A DNA stretch of 64,000 nt, taken from NCBI RefSeq assembly GCF_007990775.1, contig NZ_BJXB01000002.1, positions 1 through 64,000 of the forward strand, read 5' to 3'. The translations under genes were made by a program, and so were the position numbers. Numbering within the stretch: the first letter of the stretch is position 1; each line of letters starts with the position of its first letter. This document shows, piece after piece, positions 9,567 to 21,092 of this stretch. Under the pieces are notes generated by a model, which did not search any database, was not told where the DNA came from, and saw only the letters and a program-made list of their open reading frames with translations. The stretch comes from Deinococcus cellulosilyticus NBRC 106333 = KACC 11606. Lineage in GTDB: Bacteria; Deinococcota; Deinococci; Deinococcales; Deinococcaceae.

Positions 9567-9595
9567 ATTTTACCGCTTGACCTCTGTAAACTCAA
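9567..9595 (-). promoter_or_regulatory. promoter of P1B-4 ATPase gene
   Basis: On the minus strand a TTGAGT -35 box (9595-9590) and a TAAAAT -10 box (9572-9567) are separated by exactly 17 bases. Transcription would start inside the adjoining palindrome, about 50-60 bases before the ATG at 9504. Confidence 0.7.
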
Positions 9596-9689
9596 CGCAG
9601 TAAGCCAATCTAAGCAGTCGGAATACCTGTGCATCTGTCAGAAAAGCCCCATCCAATGAAGCTTAAGGTCCGCTAAACTGAGGGCACAC

Positions 9690-10928
9690 ATGACCGAATC
9701 CGTGATTCAGGCCCTGCGCACTGCCCTGCAAGCCAGCCCCAGAGATGAAGCCCTGCTTGCCCATCTGGTTCAGCTTCTGCTGGACGGCCATCAGGGCGAA
9801 GAAGCCCTCCAGATCACCCGTGACTGGCTGTCCTTCCAGCCCACCAGCACCCGTGCCCTGGTGTTTGCCATTCAGGCCTGTGAGATGACAGGAGAATTCA
9901 CCACCGCCCAGAACTACCAGACCCTGCTCAATGCCCTAAGTGCCTTCCAGACCCAGAGCCCGGCGAAAGCTGCAGTCACCGTAAGTGACCAGGGAACACC
10001 TGAGAAAGCGGTTCATGTCGTGGAGCCATCTGGACCCAGAAATGCGTTTGATGACCTGTGGGACACCGAACCCAGCACCATCACCCTTGCAGATGTGGCT
10101 GGCATGCAGGCCGTTAAAGACCGCATTCACCGCACCCTTCTGGGACCTCTGCGCAATCCAGAACTCACCTCCATGTATGGCAAGTCCCTGCGGGGTGGGA
10201 TGCTGCTTTATGGACCTCCCGGATGCGGCAAAACTTACCTTGCAAAAGCCATCGCTGGAGAAATGAAAGCCCGGTTCCTGAGCATCTCCCTGACCGATGT
10301 GCTGGACATGTACATCGGTCAATCCGAACACAACCTGAAAGACCTGTTTGACTCTGCACGCAGGCGCACCCCCTGTGTGATCTTCTTTGATGAGATGGAC
10401 GCCCTGGGACGCAAGAGAAGTCTGGTGCGCAACAGCAATTCGAATGCCATTCACCAGCTTCTGATGGAACTCGATGGCAAGGAGAACAACGATGGTCTTT
10501 TTGTGCTGGCAGCTACCAATGCTCCCTGGGATGTGGATGCAGCCCTGAGGCGTCCAGGCCGACTGGACCGCACCATTCTGGTCCTGCCTCCAGACAGAGA
10601 AGCCAGAAAGGCCATTCTGGAAATGAACTTCAGAAACCGGCCCACAGAACAGCTGGATCTGGACACACTGGCGGCACAAACCGAAGATTTCTCTGGAGCC
10701 GATTTGAAGCACCTCTGTGACACAGCGACGGATTATGCCCTCTCAGAGTCCCTGAATTCTGGTACCCCCAGACCCATCCGCAGGCAGGACCTGATGGCCG
10801 CGTTCAAAGAGGTGCGTCCCAGCACCAGAGAATGGTTTGAACTGTCCAAAAACTTCGCCCTGTATGCCAATGAAAACGGGCTTTATGACGATCTGGAAAA
10901 ATACCTGAAAGTTCGCAAGTTCATCTGA
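9690..10928 (+). CDS. AAA+ ATPase with N-terminal helical repeat region
   Basis: This 412-residue protein is a cytosolic AAA+ ATPase of the classical (Cdc48/VPS4/FtsH-like) clade. Residues 1-85 look like TPR-type helices. The AAA module spans about 132-370: Walker A GPPGCGKT at 175-182, a pore-loop-like MYIGQSE at 207-213, Walker B with Asp234-Glu235, sensor-1 LAATNAPWDVDAALRRPGR and Arg residues that can serve as fingers. No protease domain follows, so it is probably an unfoldase or remodelling factor. A TAAACT -10-like box lies ten bases before the ATG, giving a very short leader. The next gene starts six bases after its stop. Confidence 0.82.
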   Translation: MTESVIQALRTALQASPRDEALLAHLVQLLLDGHQGEEALQITRDWLSFQPTSTRALVFAIQACEMTGEFTTAQNYQTLLNALSAFQTQSPAKAAVTVSDQGTPEKAVHVVEPSGPRNAFDDLWDTEPSTITLADVAGMQAVKDRIHRTLLGPLRNPELTSMYGKSLRGGMLLYGPPGCGKTYLAKAIAGEMKARFLSISLTDVLDMYIGQSEHNLKDLFDSARRRTPCVIFFDEMDALGRKRSLVRNSNSNAIHQLLMELDGKENNDGLFVLAATNAPWDVDAALRRPGRLDRTILVLPPDREARKAILEMNFRNRPTEQLDLDTLAAQTEDFSGADLKHLCDTATDYALSESLNSGTPRPIRRQDLMAAFKEVRPSTREWFELSKNFALYANENGLYDDLEKYLKVRKFI

Positions 10929-10934
10929 ACCCTC

Positions 10935-12194
10935 ATGGACAGCACCAGTCACTTTCAGCGCGGAAAACAACTCATTGAACTGGGCAGGCTGGACGCAGCC
11001 AGAACCGAGTTCTTCACCGTCCTGGCAGGAGACCCCCGGCACACCACAGCCCACTGCTATCTGGCCTATATTTTCTATTTGCAGCAAGAGTTTGATTCAG
11101 CCATGAAACACCTGCAGGTGGTCTTTGCCGAAGATCCCCACAACGCCTGGGCTTACCGCATTGCCTCTTCGGTGATGCGCCGAAGAAACCGTCTAAAGGA
11201 AGCCGAGAACTTCGCCCGCACAGCCCTCTCCTATGAGCCAGATGGTGTGTACGAACACATCAACATGAGCATTGTGCATCTGGTCTACACCGATGACCGG
11301 ACCGCCACCCTGTTCAGAAAGCAAGCTCTGGAAAGACTGACCAGAGCCAGGGAGCATGCTGAGAAAGCCCTGTCCCTTGATCCAGAGGAACCTGACGCCT
11401 ACCATCAGGCAGCCCTGGTGCACCTGAGGCTCTCTGGGTGGGAACCAAAACGCAGTGCAGAACACCTGAGCCTCTCACAGGCATTTCTGGATGCTGGCCT
11501 GAGGATTCAGGCAGACCACACGAATTTGCTGGTGCTGAAAAGCCAGGTGCATGAAATGCAAAACCAGAGCCGGGAGTCCACCCAGGTGGCTCTGGGTGCA
11601 CTGCGCAATGATCCCACCAATTCCAGGGCACAACATCAGGTGCAGGCCCTGATTGAAAGCATGGTCCAAAGACAGGGCTGGGTGGGCATGCTGCTTGCAG
11701 GGGTCCTGACAGGATACGCCACCCGGGAAATTTATGGAGACTGGATCGAGGCCCTTCCCCTCTGCACCCTGAGCCTGGGAATGGGCTACAGTGCCAGGAT
11801 TTTGCTGGCTCAACATGAGATCCATCTGGGCATCAAGAACAACAGGTTGCCCGCTGCACTGCGCATCGCTTTTGACCAGTGGAAAAAATCGCATCGAAAC
11901 ATCTTTCCCCTCTTTCTGGGCCTTTATGTGATCCTGTGGCTGGTGGTGGATTTCAGTGCAGATCATTCCTTCCTGCACAACCTTCAACGCGTTTTGTACC
12001 AGCTTTCCAGAATTGTGCTGGCAGGTGGCCTGATGATCGTCTTGCTGATGCGTTACATGAATGCCCTCAGAAACAATGTGCTGGGCGGCCAGAATGGGTT
12101 CGTGGGGTGCTTGCAGGCGATCTGGCTGTTGCGCAGTGTGGTGTTTTACGGATTCGTGGGTTTGTTCCTGATTTCTCTACTCCCAGAGGCATGA
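10935..12194 (+). CDS. TPR-repeat protein with C-terminal membrane segments
   Basis: This 419-residue protein pairs with the AAA+ ATPase. Residues about 1-240 are TPR-like helical repeats (for example GRLDAARTEFFTVLAGDPRHTTAHCYLAYIF would be one unit, described here only by position 15-45). Residues about 245-419 hold four hydrophobic segments, including FPLFLGLYVILWLVV and VVFYGFVGLFLISLL, so the protein is membrane-anchored with the repeats probably cytosolic. The six-base gap to the AAA+ gene indicates one transcript. The two may form a membrane-docked remodelling complex; the substrate is unknown. Confidence 0.75.
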   Translation: MDSTSHFQRGKQLIELGRLDAARTEFFTVLAGDPRHTTAHCYLAYIFYLQQEFDSAMKHLQVVFAEDPHNAWAYRIASSVMRRRNRLKEAENFARTALSYEPDGVYEHINMSIVHLVYTDDRTATLFRKQALERLTRAREHAEKALSLDPEEPDAYHQAALVHLRLSGWEPKRSAEHLSLSQAFLDAGLRIQADHTNLLVLKSQVHEMQNQSRESTQVALGALRNDPTNSRAQHQVQALIESMVQRQGWVGMLLAGVLTGYATREIYGDWIEALPLCTLSLGMGYSARILLAQHEIHLGIKNNRLPAALRIAFDQWKKSHRNIFPLFLGLYVILWLVVDFSADHSFLHNLQRVLYQLSRIVLAGGLMIVLLMRYMNALRNNVLGGQNGFVGCLQAIWLLRSVVFYGFVGLFLISLLPEA

Positions 12195-12336
12195 TTTCCC
12201 TGAGTTAAATGTACCCCACCTAGTGACAACAAAGTTTAAGGGTTTTCAGCTCATCTCAGACAGGAAGAAGTATCATAAATGGGCAAGGAAAAAAGGCAGG
12301 AAAAATTTGAGCCTGCTCTTGAGGAGGATCACATTC

Positions 12337-15042
<2,706 letters not shown>

Positions 15043-15057
15043 TCCGCATCATCGCTG

Positions 15058-15084
15058 CCCCCTGCAAATTTGCAGGGGGTTTTT
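15058..15084 (+). terminator. intrinsic terminator of acnA
   Basis: A perfect 11-bp inverted repeat (15058-15068 with 15069-15079), CCCCCTGCAAA and its complement, is followed by five T residues (15080-15084). Confidence 0.9.
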
Positions 15085-15101
15085 GCTGATCAACGGTCTT
15101 T

Positions 15102-15111
15102 CGATATATCG
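15102..15111. promoter_or_regulatory. upstream operator copy of PadR gene
   Basis: The 10-bp palindrome CGATATATCG occurs here upstream of the -35 box and again at 15151-15160 downstream. The two cores are 49 bp apart centre to centre, bracketing the promoter of the PadR gene. Confidence 0.65.
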
Positions 15112-15121
15112 GCGATACCTC

Positions 15122-15150
15122 TTGACATCAAGGCTATCTAGCAGTATCTT
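15122..15150 (+). promoter_or_regulatory. promoter of PadR gene
   Basis: A consensus TTGACA -35 box (15122-15127) and a TATCTT -10 box (15145-15150) are separated by 17 bases. Confidence 0.75.
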
Positions 15151-15162
15151 CGATATATCGAA
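15149..15162. promoter_or_regulatory. downstream operator of PadR gene
   Basis: TTCGATATATCGAA is a perfect 14-bp palindrome overlapping the -10 box and running into the ribosome binding site AAGGAGG. Binding by the encoded regulator here would shut off its own gene. Confidence 0.7.
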
Positions 15163-15173
15163 AGGAGGTGCTT

Positions 15174-15881
15174 ATGCACCGCAGAGCCTTATTCATCCGC
15201 CAGAGATGGCACCAGCATCAGCTCGACCACCACAGACATCATTCCCACCACCATGCCCACGAAGGCCCTCACGAAAGACCTGATTTTCGCCGAGATCCCC
15301 GTGAGCATTTTGGTCCCCAGGACCACCCTGAACATCCTGACTTCCGCTGCTCACCCTTTGGGGAACGGGGTCGCAGGGGGGCCATTCATGCACTGCGTCA
15401 CGCCAGAGGCAGAGGAGGCCCCGGCCCCAGAGTCAAGCCTGGCAATGTCCGTGCTGCCATTCTGGCCCTGCTCTCAGAAGGTCCCTTCAATGGTTACCAG
15501 ATCATTCAGGAAATTGCCCAGCGCAGCGACAACGTCTGGAAACCCAGCTCAGGCTCGGTCTACCCTGCCCTGCAACAGCTGATCGATGAGGGGCTGATTC
15601 AGGAAACCGTCTCAGAAGGCAAACGTGCCTTTACCCTGACAGAAGCAGGCAGTGCATACTGCAAAGACCACCCTGAAGAAATCGATGCGCCATGGAAAGT
15701 GGTTTCCGAGGGGGTCAGTGATGGCATCTTCGAATTGCGGGCCACCCTGGAGCAACTGATTCACGCCACCCAGCAGGTTGCCAGTGTGGGAACGCCAGAT
15801 CAGGTCACCGAAGCCAGCAAACTGCTGATCAAGACCCGCAAAGCCCTGTACAAACTTCTGGCCGAAGACGACGAAGAGTGA
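15174..15881 (+). CDS. PadR-family regulator with His-rich N-terminus
   Basis: This 235-residue regulator has an N-terminal extension (about residues 1-75) loaded with His, Asp and Arg, then a PadR winged-helix domain (about 90-165) with GPFNGYQIIQEI, SGSVYPALQQLIDEGLI and FTLTEAG, then a helical dimerisation region. A His-rich extension ahead of a PadR domain is known from the nickel/iron-responsive E. coli YqjI, so metal sensing is a reasonable inference. The ATG at 15174 is chosen over an in-frame GTG at 15168, which lies inside the AAGGAGG ribosome site. Twin palindromes around its promoter suggest autoregulation. No obvious target gene lies beside it. Confidence 0.85.
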   Translation: MHRRALFIRQRWHQHQLDHHRHHSHHHAHEGPHERPDFRRDPREHFGPQDHPEHPDFRCSPFGERGRRGAIHALRHARGRGGPGPRVKPGNVRAAILALLSEGPFNGYQIIQEIAQRSDNVWKPSSGSVYPALQQLIDEGLIQETVSEGKRAFTLTEAGSAYCKDHPEEIDAPWKVVSEGVSDGIFELRATLEQLIHATQQVASVGTPDQVTEASKLLIKTRKALYKLLAEDDEE

Positions 15882-15897
15882 CACCGACTGGAAAAAG

Positions 15898-15921
15898 GAG
15901 CCCGAGGAGGGCTCTCTTTTT
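15898..15921. terminator. terminator between PadR and Uma2 genes
   Basis: The stem GAGCCC/GGGCTC (15898-15903 with 15909-15914) is followed by a T-rich run on the plus strand and preceded by five A residues that give a U-run on the minus transcript, so it serves both converging genes. Confidence 0.75.
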
Positions 15922-16468
15922 ATGCCTCAAAATCGATGCCCTCATAAACGTCTGACACTGCAAGGCTGCTTCCCAGACAGGGCACTGGAACTTCCCCTGC
16001 TGTAAAATGCTGGTCTTTCCATTCAGGTTTCTGAAACACCCGCACCAGAGCGTGGTACTGGTCCACAATGATGTAGGTTTGCACAGATGGAGACAGGCGG
16101 TACTGAACCAGTTTCTCTCGAAGGTCTACATTCTGGGTGCTCCGCGAAAGCACTTCCACCACCAGGCAGGCATCGTTGAACAGCACCTCGCTGCCTGTAT
16201 TCTGACAGGTCACGAATACATCTGGATAATAAACCACACCTTCCAGAGGGGAAAATTTAACGTTCTGCAGATACACCTGCCCCCCCATGGAACGCGCAGC
16301 CTGTCTGAGGGCAAAAGCAACATTTTGCGTGATCTGGTTGTGTCTTCGGGTGGTTCCCGCCTGGGCATGGATGGTGCCATACAGAAACTCATGCCGGACT
16401 GGACTGGTCTCTTCAAGCTCCAGGTATTCCGTCAGGGTGATGGGGTCAGGCATTCTGGCTTCGGTCAT
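15920..16468 (-). CDS. Uma2-family (DUF820) putative endonuclease
   Basis: This 182-residue protein has the PD-(D/E)xK nuclease-like fold of the Uma2 family. It begins with the usual TLTEYLELEE segment, followed by RHEFLYG, a His-containing helix, YYPDVFVTC (the PD motif), LVVEVLSRST (the second acidic position) and a REKLVQYR helix. The biological role of this family is largely unknown; members are abundant in cyanobacteria and Deinococcus. It is monocistronic and converges on the PadR gene. The start at 16468 is the first ATG; a second in-frame ATG follows five codons later. Confidence 0.82.
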   Translation of the reverse strand: MTEARMPDPITLTEYLELEETSPVRHEFLYGTIHAQAGTTRRHNQITQNVAFALRQAARSMGGQVYLQNVKFSPLEGVVYYPDVFVTCQNTGSEVLFNDACLVVEVLSRSTQNVDLREKLVQYRLSPSVQTYIIVDQYHALVRVFQKPEWKDQHFTAGEVPVPCLGSSLAVSDVYEGIDFEA

Positions 16469-16516
16469 GGCAGCAGAGGCATCCTTTCTTTCAGTTTACA
16501 AAAGAAGGTGGGCACA

Positions 16517-16546
16517 AGAAAAACCCTCCTCATGTTCTGAGGAGGG
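16517..16546 (-). terminator. terminator of small helical protein gene
   Basis: A 9-bp stem (16524-16532 with 16538-16546) with loop TGTTC is followed, on the minus strand, by a T-rich run (complement of 16517-16523). It ends the transcript of the 84-residue gene. Confidence 0.8.
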
Positions 16547-16563
16547 GTCACCAGACCTGAAAC

Positions 16564-16818
16564 TCAGGCCAGTGTGGTTCTGAGACCACCCATGTGCTCG
16601 ATTTCCAGGATCGCCTTCTCAATGCGGGCGGTGTCCTGATGTTCTTCCCGGGCATAGCTGAGCACCTGCCGGAGTTCATCACGGGCAGAACCCAGGAGTT
16701 TCTGGGCCAGTGCAGGGGCAGTGGAGGTGTAAAAGCGGGCTTCGGCCAGCAGGCGTTCTGCTGTGCGGATCGCGGTGTAGGCTTCTTCAAAAAGGGCAGG
16801 GTTTTGCAGGTGTTTCAT
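16564..16818 (-). CDS. small helical hypothetical protein
   Basis: This 84-residue protein is predicted almost wholly alpha-helical with heptad-like spacing (AIRTAERLLAEARF, ALAQKLLGSARDELRQVL, RIEKAILEIEHMG). I do not recognise the family. It is supported by a GAGGTTTCC sequence before the ATG and by a clear terminator immediately downstream. It stands alone between convergent or unrelated neighbours. Confidence 0.65.
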   Translation of the reverse strand: MKHLQNPALFEEAYTAIRTAERLLAEARFYTSTAPALAQKLLGSARDELRQVLSYAREEHQDTARIEKAILEIEHMGGLRTTLA

Positions 16819-17060
16819 GGAAACCTCGGCTGGGATTCTTCAGCAGGGTGGGATCGAAAATGAATTGTGCTGGGGTAGGGCCAGATGTCAGAGGTACAGT
16901 ACATCTTCATGATACGTTACATCTCTGAAACATTTGTCCCTTTGGTCTCTTTTGATTGTCGGAAATCTCCGTTCAGACAACAATAAGTGAGATGACCAAG
17001 AGCAAGAGCATAAACATGCTCATGTCACTCAAGGTCATCACAAGTGAAGGTGTCGGTTGT

Positions 17061-17501
17061 TCAGTCCTGTCTGGGTGGGTATTCGTTGAGGACCAGCCAG
17101 TACATGCCCAGTTGCAGGGTGGCGTCCATGAAGTGCTCAAAGTCCACAGGTTTGCGGATGTAGCTGTTCGCCCCCAGGTTGTAACTCAGCACCATGTCCT
17201 CGTCCTGTTTGGAGGAGGTCAGGATCACCACAGGAATCAGTTTGGTGGCGTCACTGGACCGGATTCTTTCCAGCACCTCCAGACCGTTCATTTTGGGCAA
17301 TTTCAGGTCCAGCAGGATCAGGTGGGGCAGGTCGGTGGGGTCTCTGCCTGCGTACTGCCCTTCGCAGAAGAGGTACTCCACGGCCTCCACACCATCGCGC
17401 ACCACAATCACTTCATTGGCAAGGCGGCTCTTTTTAAACGCCCTCAGGGTCAAAAGCTCATCGTCTTCGTTGTCTTCCACCAGCAAAACCACTTTTTTCA
17501 T
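17061..17501 (-). CDS. single-domain response regulator (Rcp1-like)
   Basis: This 146-residue protein is a stand-alone receiver domain. The acidic pocket is in VEDNEDDE (residues 9-14), the phospho-acceptor is Asp65 in LLDLKLPKMNG, followed by the switch Thr in VVILTSS and Lys in YIRKPVDF. The length and the RKPV ending resemble Rcp1-type regulators that partner phytochrome-like kinases. No output domain is present. Its ATG overlaps the stop of the preceding histidine kinase by 4 bp, so the kinase is its likely partner. Confidence 0.92.
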   Translation of the reverse strand: MKKVVLLVEDNEDDELLTLRAFKKSRLANEVIVVRDGVEAVEYLFCEGQYAGRDPTDLPHLILLDLKLPKMNGLEVLERIRSSDATKLIPVVILTSSKQDEDMVLSYNLGANSYIRKPVDFEHFMDATLQLGMYWLVLNEYPPRQD

Positions 17502-19549
17502 GCCTGCTCTCCTGTGTCTTCGTTGAAATGCCCGAGGGTGAAGAAGAAGGTGGCTCCCTTGCCCACTTCACCGTGCGCCCAGACCCGGCCTCCGTGGCGG
17601 TGAATCACCCGCTGCACGCTGGCGAGGCCCACTCCGGTCCCCTCGAACTCGCTGTTTTTGTGAAGGCGCTGGAACACCCCGAAAAGGCGGTCCATGTTCT
17701 GCATGTCAAATCCTGCACCGTTGTCTGCCACAAAGTAAACGTCTTGCTGATCGTCTTGCATCTGGCCGAACTGGATTCTGGCCTGTTCGGTTCTGGAGGT
17801 GAACTTCCAGGCATTGCCCAGCAGGTTCTGCAACACCACCCTGAGCAGGGTGGGGTCACCCACGGCGGCCAGCCCAGGCTGAATCTCCACTTCCACTTTA
17901 CGCTCTGGATCGGCAAAACGCAGGTCTTCAAGCACACTTTCAGCGAGGGCGGTCAGGTTGACTTTCTGGTGGCGCATCTCGGTGCGGGAAATGCGGGAGA
18001 GGTGCAGGATGTCGTCAATCAGGTGGGCCATGCGGTCACTGTTCTTCTTGATGCGGTCCAGATAATCCTGCCCGGTTTCATCGAGCTGGTCGGAATAGTC
18101 TTCCAGCAGGGCCTGACTGAATCCGTTGAGGCTTCTGAGGGGGGCCCTGAGGTCATGGGACACACTGAAGGCAAAAGCTTCGAGTTCCCGGTTGATGAAT
18201 TCCATTTCCTGGGTTTTGCGCACCAGGTCCTTGTTGAGTTCCAGGGCCCGCTCATTGAGGGATGCGTTGAGCTCCCTGAGCTGCTCCTCTGCCTTCTTGC
18301 GTTCGGTGATGTCACGAACAATGGCAGTGTAGAAGCGGCCTTCTGGAATGTCCCAGTGCGCAATGGAGTATTCGATGGGAAAGCGGGTGCCATCTTTCTT
18401 CAGGCCCACCGTTTCAGCAGTGAGGGCCACTTCTGGAGCTTCCTGAGGGGGTTGCTCTTGCTGCTGCCGTTGTTGCTGTTCCAGCACTTCTGGTGGGCTG
18501 AGGATGCTGCCCGGCTTTCCAATGACTTCTTCTTCGGTGTAACCATAAAGTTCAGCTGCAAAACGGTTCCAGCTGAGGATCGTCCCCTTTGGATCAATGG
18601 TAATAATGGCATCGTGTGCCGATTCGGTGAGAACCCGGTAGCGCAGCTCACTGTCCTGAAGTTTCTGGCTGGATTCCCGCTGCTGCAAGTCACTGCGGTG
18701 CAATGTCCAGCCCAGGTAGTAGACCATCAGGGTGAACACAGCAATGATGCTGACTGTGAACAGTGAAATCCCGAAATCCCGCCCGAAAATGTTGTAGTAG
18801 ATGCCCTGGTAGCGCAACCAGGACAGCACGACCGGAACCAGAATTGCCGCTGGAATCAATTGCCGGACCACTGCACCGCCTGCAGTGCGCTGGCGCATCA
18901 GGTGCACGATGCTCCAGTCTGCACGTGCACACCAGAACCCAAAGCACAAGAGCACAAAGGTGTTTGCGGTGCTGAGGGCCATCTGGGCTTTCCAGCCCAG
19001 GAAAGTCAGGCCAGTGATGCCAAAGAGGTAACTCAAAATAGAGAACAGGGACAGCAGAAAAACCAGAAAAACCAGAATTTCGGCAGGCCAGCGTTTCTCA
19101 TCCCTGCGCACATCCATGATGGTGAGGGCAAGTCCCAGAAACACAAAAGCAAGGGCTGTGGGAACCGCAATATTGTTGACTATAAGATCAGGAATGCCAT
19201 ACAGGTTCTGGAACAGCCAGTCATCAAAGGTGAAGTCTTTCCCCATCACCCAGGACAGACACACCATCAGGCCCAGCAGAATCTGAATGAAGGCGATGGC
19301 CACCACCAGCGGCCTCAATTGGGTGCGTGCACCACTGACCAGCCACAATGCAATTGCACACATCAAAAAATTCATGGCAGTCAGGGGATTCATGAACACG
19401 GTTGTGGAATCTTTCCAGTCCGGGTGGAGTTTCCAACCCACCATCACCCACAGGCCGATGATGGCTGCAACCAGAGCGGCCAGCCGTGCCATCCATTCTG
19501 CGGAAAAAGGCAGTTGTGAGTTGTGAACCTGTGTCTGCGCTACACTCAT
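17498..19549 (-). CDS. membrane PAS-domain sensor histidine kinase
   Basis: This 683-residue kinase has about seven to eight transmembrane segments in residues 1-275, a PAS domain at about 305-430 (ILSWNRFAAELYGYTEEEVIGKPGS), a coiled linker, a HisKA domain with the phospho-accepting His in SVSHDLRAPLRSL, and an HATPase domain with N-box LLGNAWKF, ADNGAGFD and GTGVGLA. The multi-helix membrane sensor has no identifiable ligand. It is the middle gene of a kinase-kinase-regulator operon with 4-bp overlaps on both sides. Confidence 0.92.
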   Translation of the reverse strand: MSVAQTQVHNSQLPFSAEWMARLAALVAAIIGLWVMVGWKLHPDWKDSTTVFMNPLTAMNFLMCAIALWLVSGARTQLRPLVVAIAFIQILLGLMVCLSWVMGKDFTFDDWLFQNLYGIPDLIVNNIAVPTALAFVFLGLALTIMDVRRDEKRWPAEILVFLVFLLSLFSILSYLFGITGLTFLGWKAQMALSTANTFVLLCFGFWCARADWSIVHLMRQRTAGGAVVRQLIPAAILVPVVLSWLRYQGIYYNIFGRDFGISLFTVSIIAVFTLMVYYLGWTLHRSDLQQRESSQKLQDSELRYRVLTESAHDAIITIDPKGTILSWNRFAAELYGYTEEEVIGKPGSILSPPEVLEQQQRQQQEQPPQEAPEVALTAETVGLKKDGTRFPIEYSIAHWDIPEGRFYTAIVRDITERKKAEEQLRELNASLNERALELNKDLVRKTQEMEFINRELEAFAFSVSHDLRAPLRSLNGFSQALLEDYSDQLDETGQDYLDRIKKNSDRMAHLIDDILHLSRISRTEMRHQKVNLTALAESVLEDLRFADPERKVEVEIQPGLAAVGDPTLLRVVLQNLLGNAWKFTSRTEQARIQFGQMQDDQQDVYFVADNGAGFDMQNMDRLFGVFQRLHKNSEFEGTGVGLASVQRVIHRHGGRVWAHGEVGKGATFFFTLGHFNEDTGEQA

Positions 19550-20796
19550 GCTTTCTCCTCCGGAGCAGGAAGGGTGAAAAAGATGGTGGCTCCCTGGTCC
19601 AGGGTCCCTTCAGCCCAGACCTTGCCCCCATGTCTCTCGACAATGCGTTTCACCACGGCAAGTCCCATGCCGTTTCCTTCAAATTCCTGATGCCCGTGCA
19701 GGCGGTGAAAGGGCTGAAACATCTGACCTGCAAAACGCATGTCAAATCCCACCCCGTTGTCCCGCACAAAAAACACGTTTTCCTGATCCATCTGCTGCAC
19801 CCCCACCTCAATGAGGATGTGGGCACGTCCTGCAGAGAACTTGATGCTGTTGGTGATCAGGTGCTGCATCAGGGTGCGCACCAGACCCAGGTCGCCATAC
19901 ACTTCCATGTTGCTGGCAATGCGAATCTCCACATCTGGCTGTGAGGCCTTGATCATGCTGGACACCAGTCTGTTGGTCATGGCGGTGAAATCGATCAGGG
20001 TGATCTGCATGGAGGCACGGGTCACCCGGGAGTAATCCAGCAGGTCGTCCAGCAGGTCTCCCATGCGCTGGCTTGCCTTGCGGATGCGTTGCAGGTAACT
20101 GCGGGCAGTGTCATCAAGGATGTCATTGTAATCCTCCACCAGGGCCTGACTGAAACCATCCAGACCCCTCAGGGGGGTGCGCAGGTCATGGGCGACACTG
20201 TGGGCAAAGGACTGCAGGTCCCGGTTGGCCGACTCCAGTTCCAGATTGCGTTTGTGCAGGTCCATCAGGAGTTCTTCGGTGCGCATGTTCAGGGCATCGT
20301 TTCGGCTTTGCAGCTCTTCTTTTGAAGACAGAGAAGTGACTTCCCGGGTGAATTCTGCAGTGCGGTCCTGGGCAACAAACAGCAGGGCAGACGTTCCTGC
20401 TTCCAGCTGCAGCCTTTGTACACTCAGACGAATGGGCCTGCGGGTTTCATGCACCTGAACCCAGCGGTCTTCCTGGTTCAGGTCTTCAAAGCCTGTGGTG
20501 CGGGTTTTGCTGTCGGGCTCAAAGACCTGCAGCTCCTGCATTGAGGGAAAATCCTGGTCTGGTGAAAGTCCCAGCATTTCGCGGGCACACCTGTTGAACT
20601 CGGTGACCTGGCCCTGGGCATCGTAAACCCACCAGGCATCGTGTCCAAGGTCTTTCAGGGCGTTCAAAATCATTGCCTGTGGATTCACCTGAGGCGGTTT
20701 CTCCTGTCTGGTTTTCGTTCTGGCAAAGTGTGGAATCAGCCAGCCAGCCAGCACCCCCAGCACAGCAGTGATGACAATGGAAAGGGTGCTCACCGC
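19546..20796 (-). CDS. sensor histidine kinase with one membrane helix
   Basis: This kinase (about 416 residues) starts with one membrane segment (TLSIVITAVLGVLAGWLI), then a PAS-like domain (WWVYDAQGQVTEFNRCAREMLG), a coiled region, HisKA with His in SVAHDLRTPLRGL, and an HATPase domain (HLITNSIKF, VRDNGVGFD, GNGMGLA). The open frame extends to 20922, but a GTG at 20796 is preferred: AGGAGG sits six bases upstream and the longer N-terminus is not membrane-like. An alternative GTG lies two codons earlier. The catalytic half is closely similar to the downstream kinase, suggesting duplication. Confidence 0.88.
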   Translation of the reverse strand, partial: AVSTLSIVITAVLGVLAGWLIPHFARTKTRQEKPPQVNPQAMILNALKDLGHDAWWVYDAQGQVTEFNRCAREMLGLSPDQDFPSMQELQVFEPDSKTRTTGFEDLNQEDRWVQVHETRRPIRLSVQRLQLEAGTSALLFVAQDRTAEFTREVTSLSSKEELQSRNDALNMRTEELLMDLHKRNLELESANRDLQSFAHSVAHDLRTPLRGLDGFSQALVEDYNDILDDTARSYLQRIRKASQRMGDLLDDLLDYSRVTRASMQITLIDFTAMTNRLVSSMIKASQPDVEIRIASNMEVYGDLGLVRTLMQHLITNSIKFSAGRAHILIEVGVQQMDQENVFFVRDNGVGFDMRFAGQMFQPFHRLHGHQEFEGNGMGLAVVKRIVERHGGKVWAEGTLDQGATIFFTLPAPEEKA

Positions 20797-21092
20797 CACC
20801 CCTCCTGGGGAGATGCAACCCAATACAGCATGCTGCACACAAAACGGACCTTGCAGACCGCTTTGCTGCGCACTGGTGCATCTTTTCCCACCGCCCGGAC
20901 CATAGAAATCACAAAATAACACTTTCTTTCAGGGGGAGCCAGAGCTCTCTCAGCAAGGGTACAGCGAATTGTATATCAGACTGCATGTTCTCATACAATC
21001 CACCCAGTCCCCATGCGGCATTCTGAAATGTGCTGTAATCTCATGAAGAGAACCACCATGCTCAACAGAAGGTCCACCAGAAGGTTTCACCC

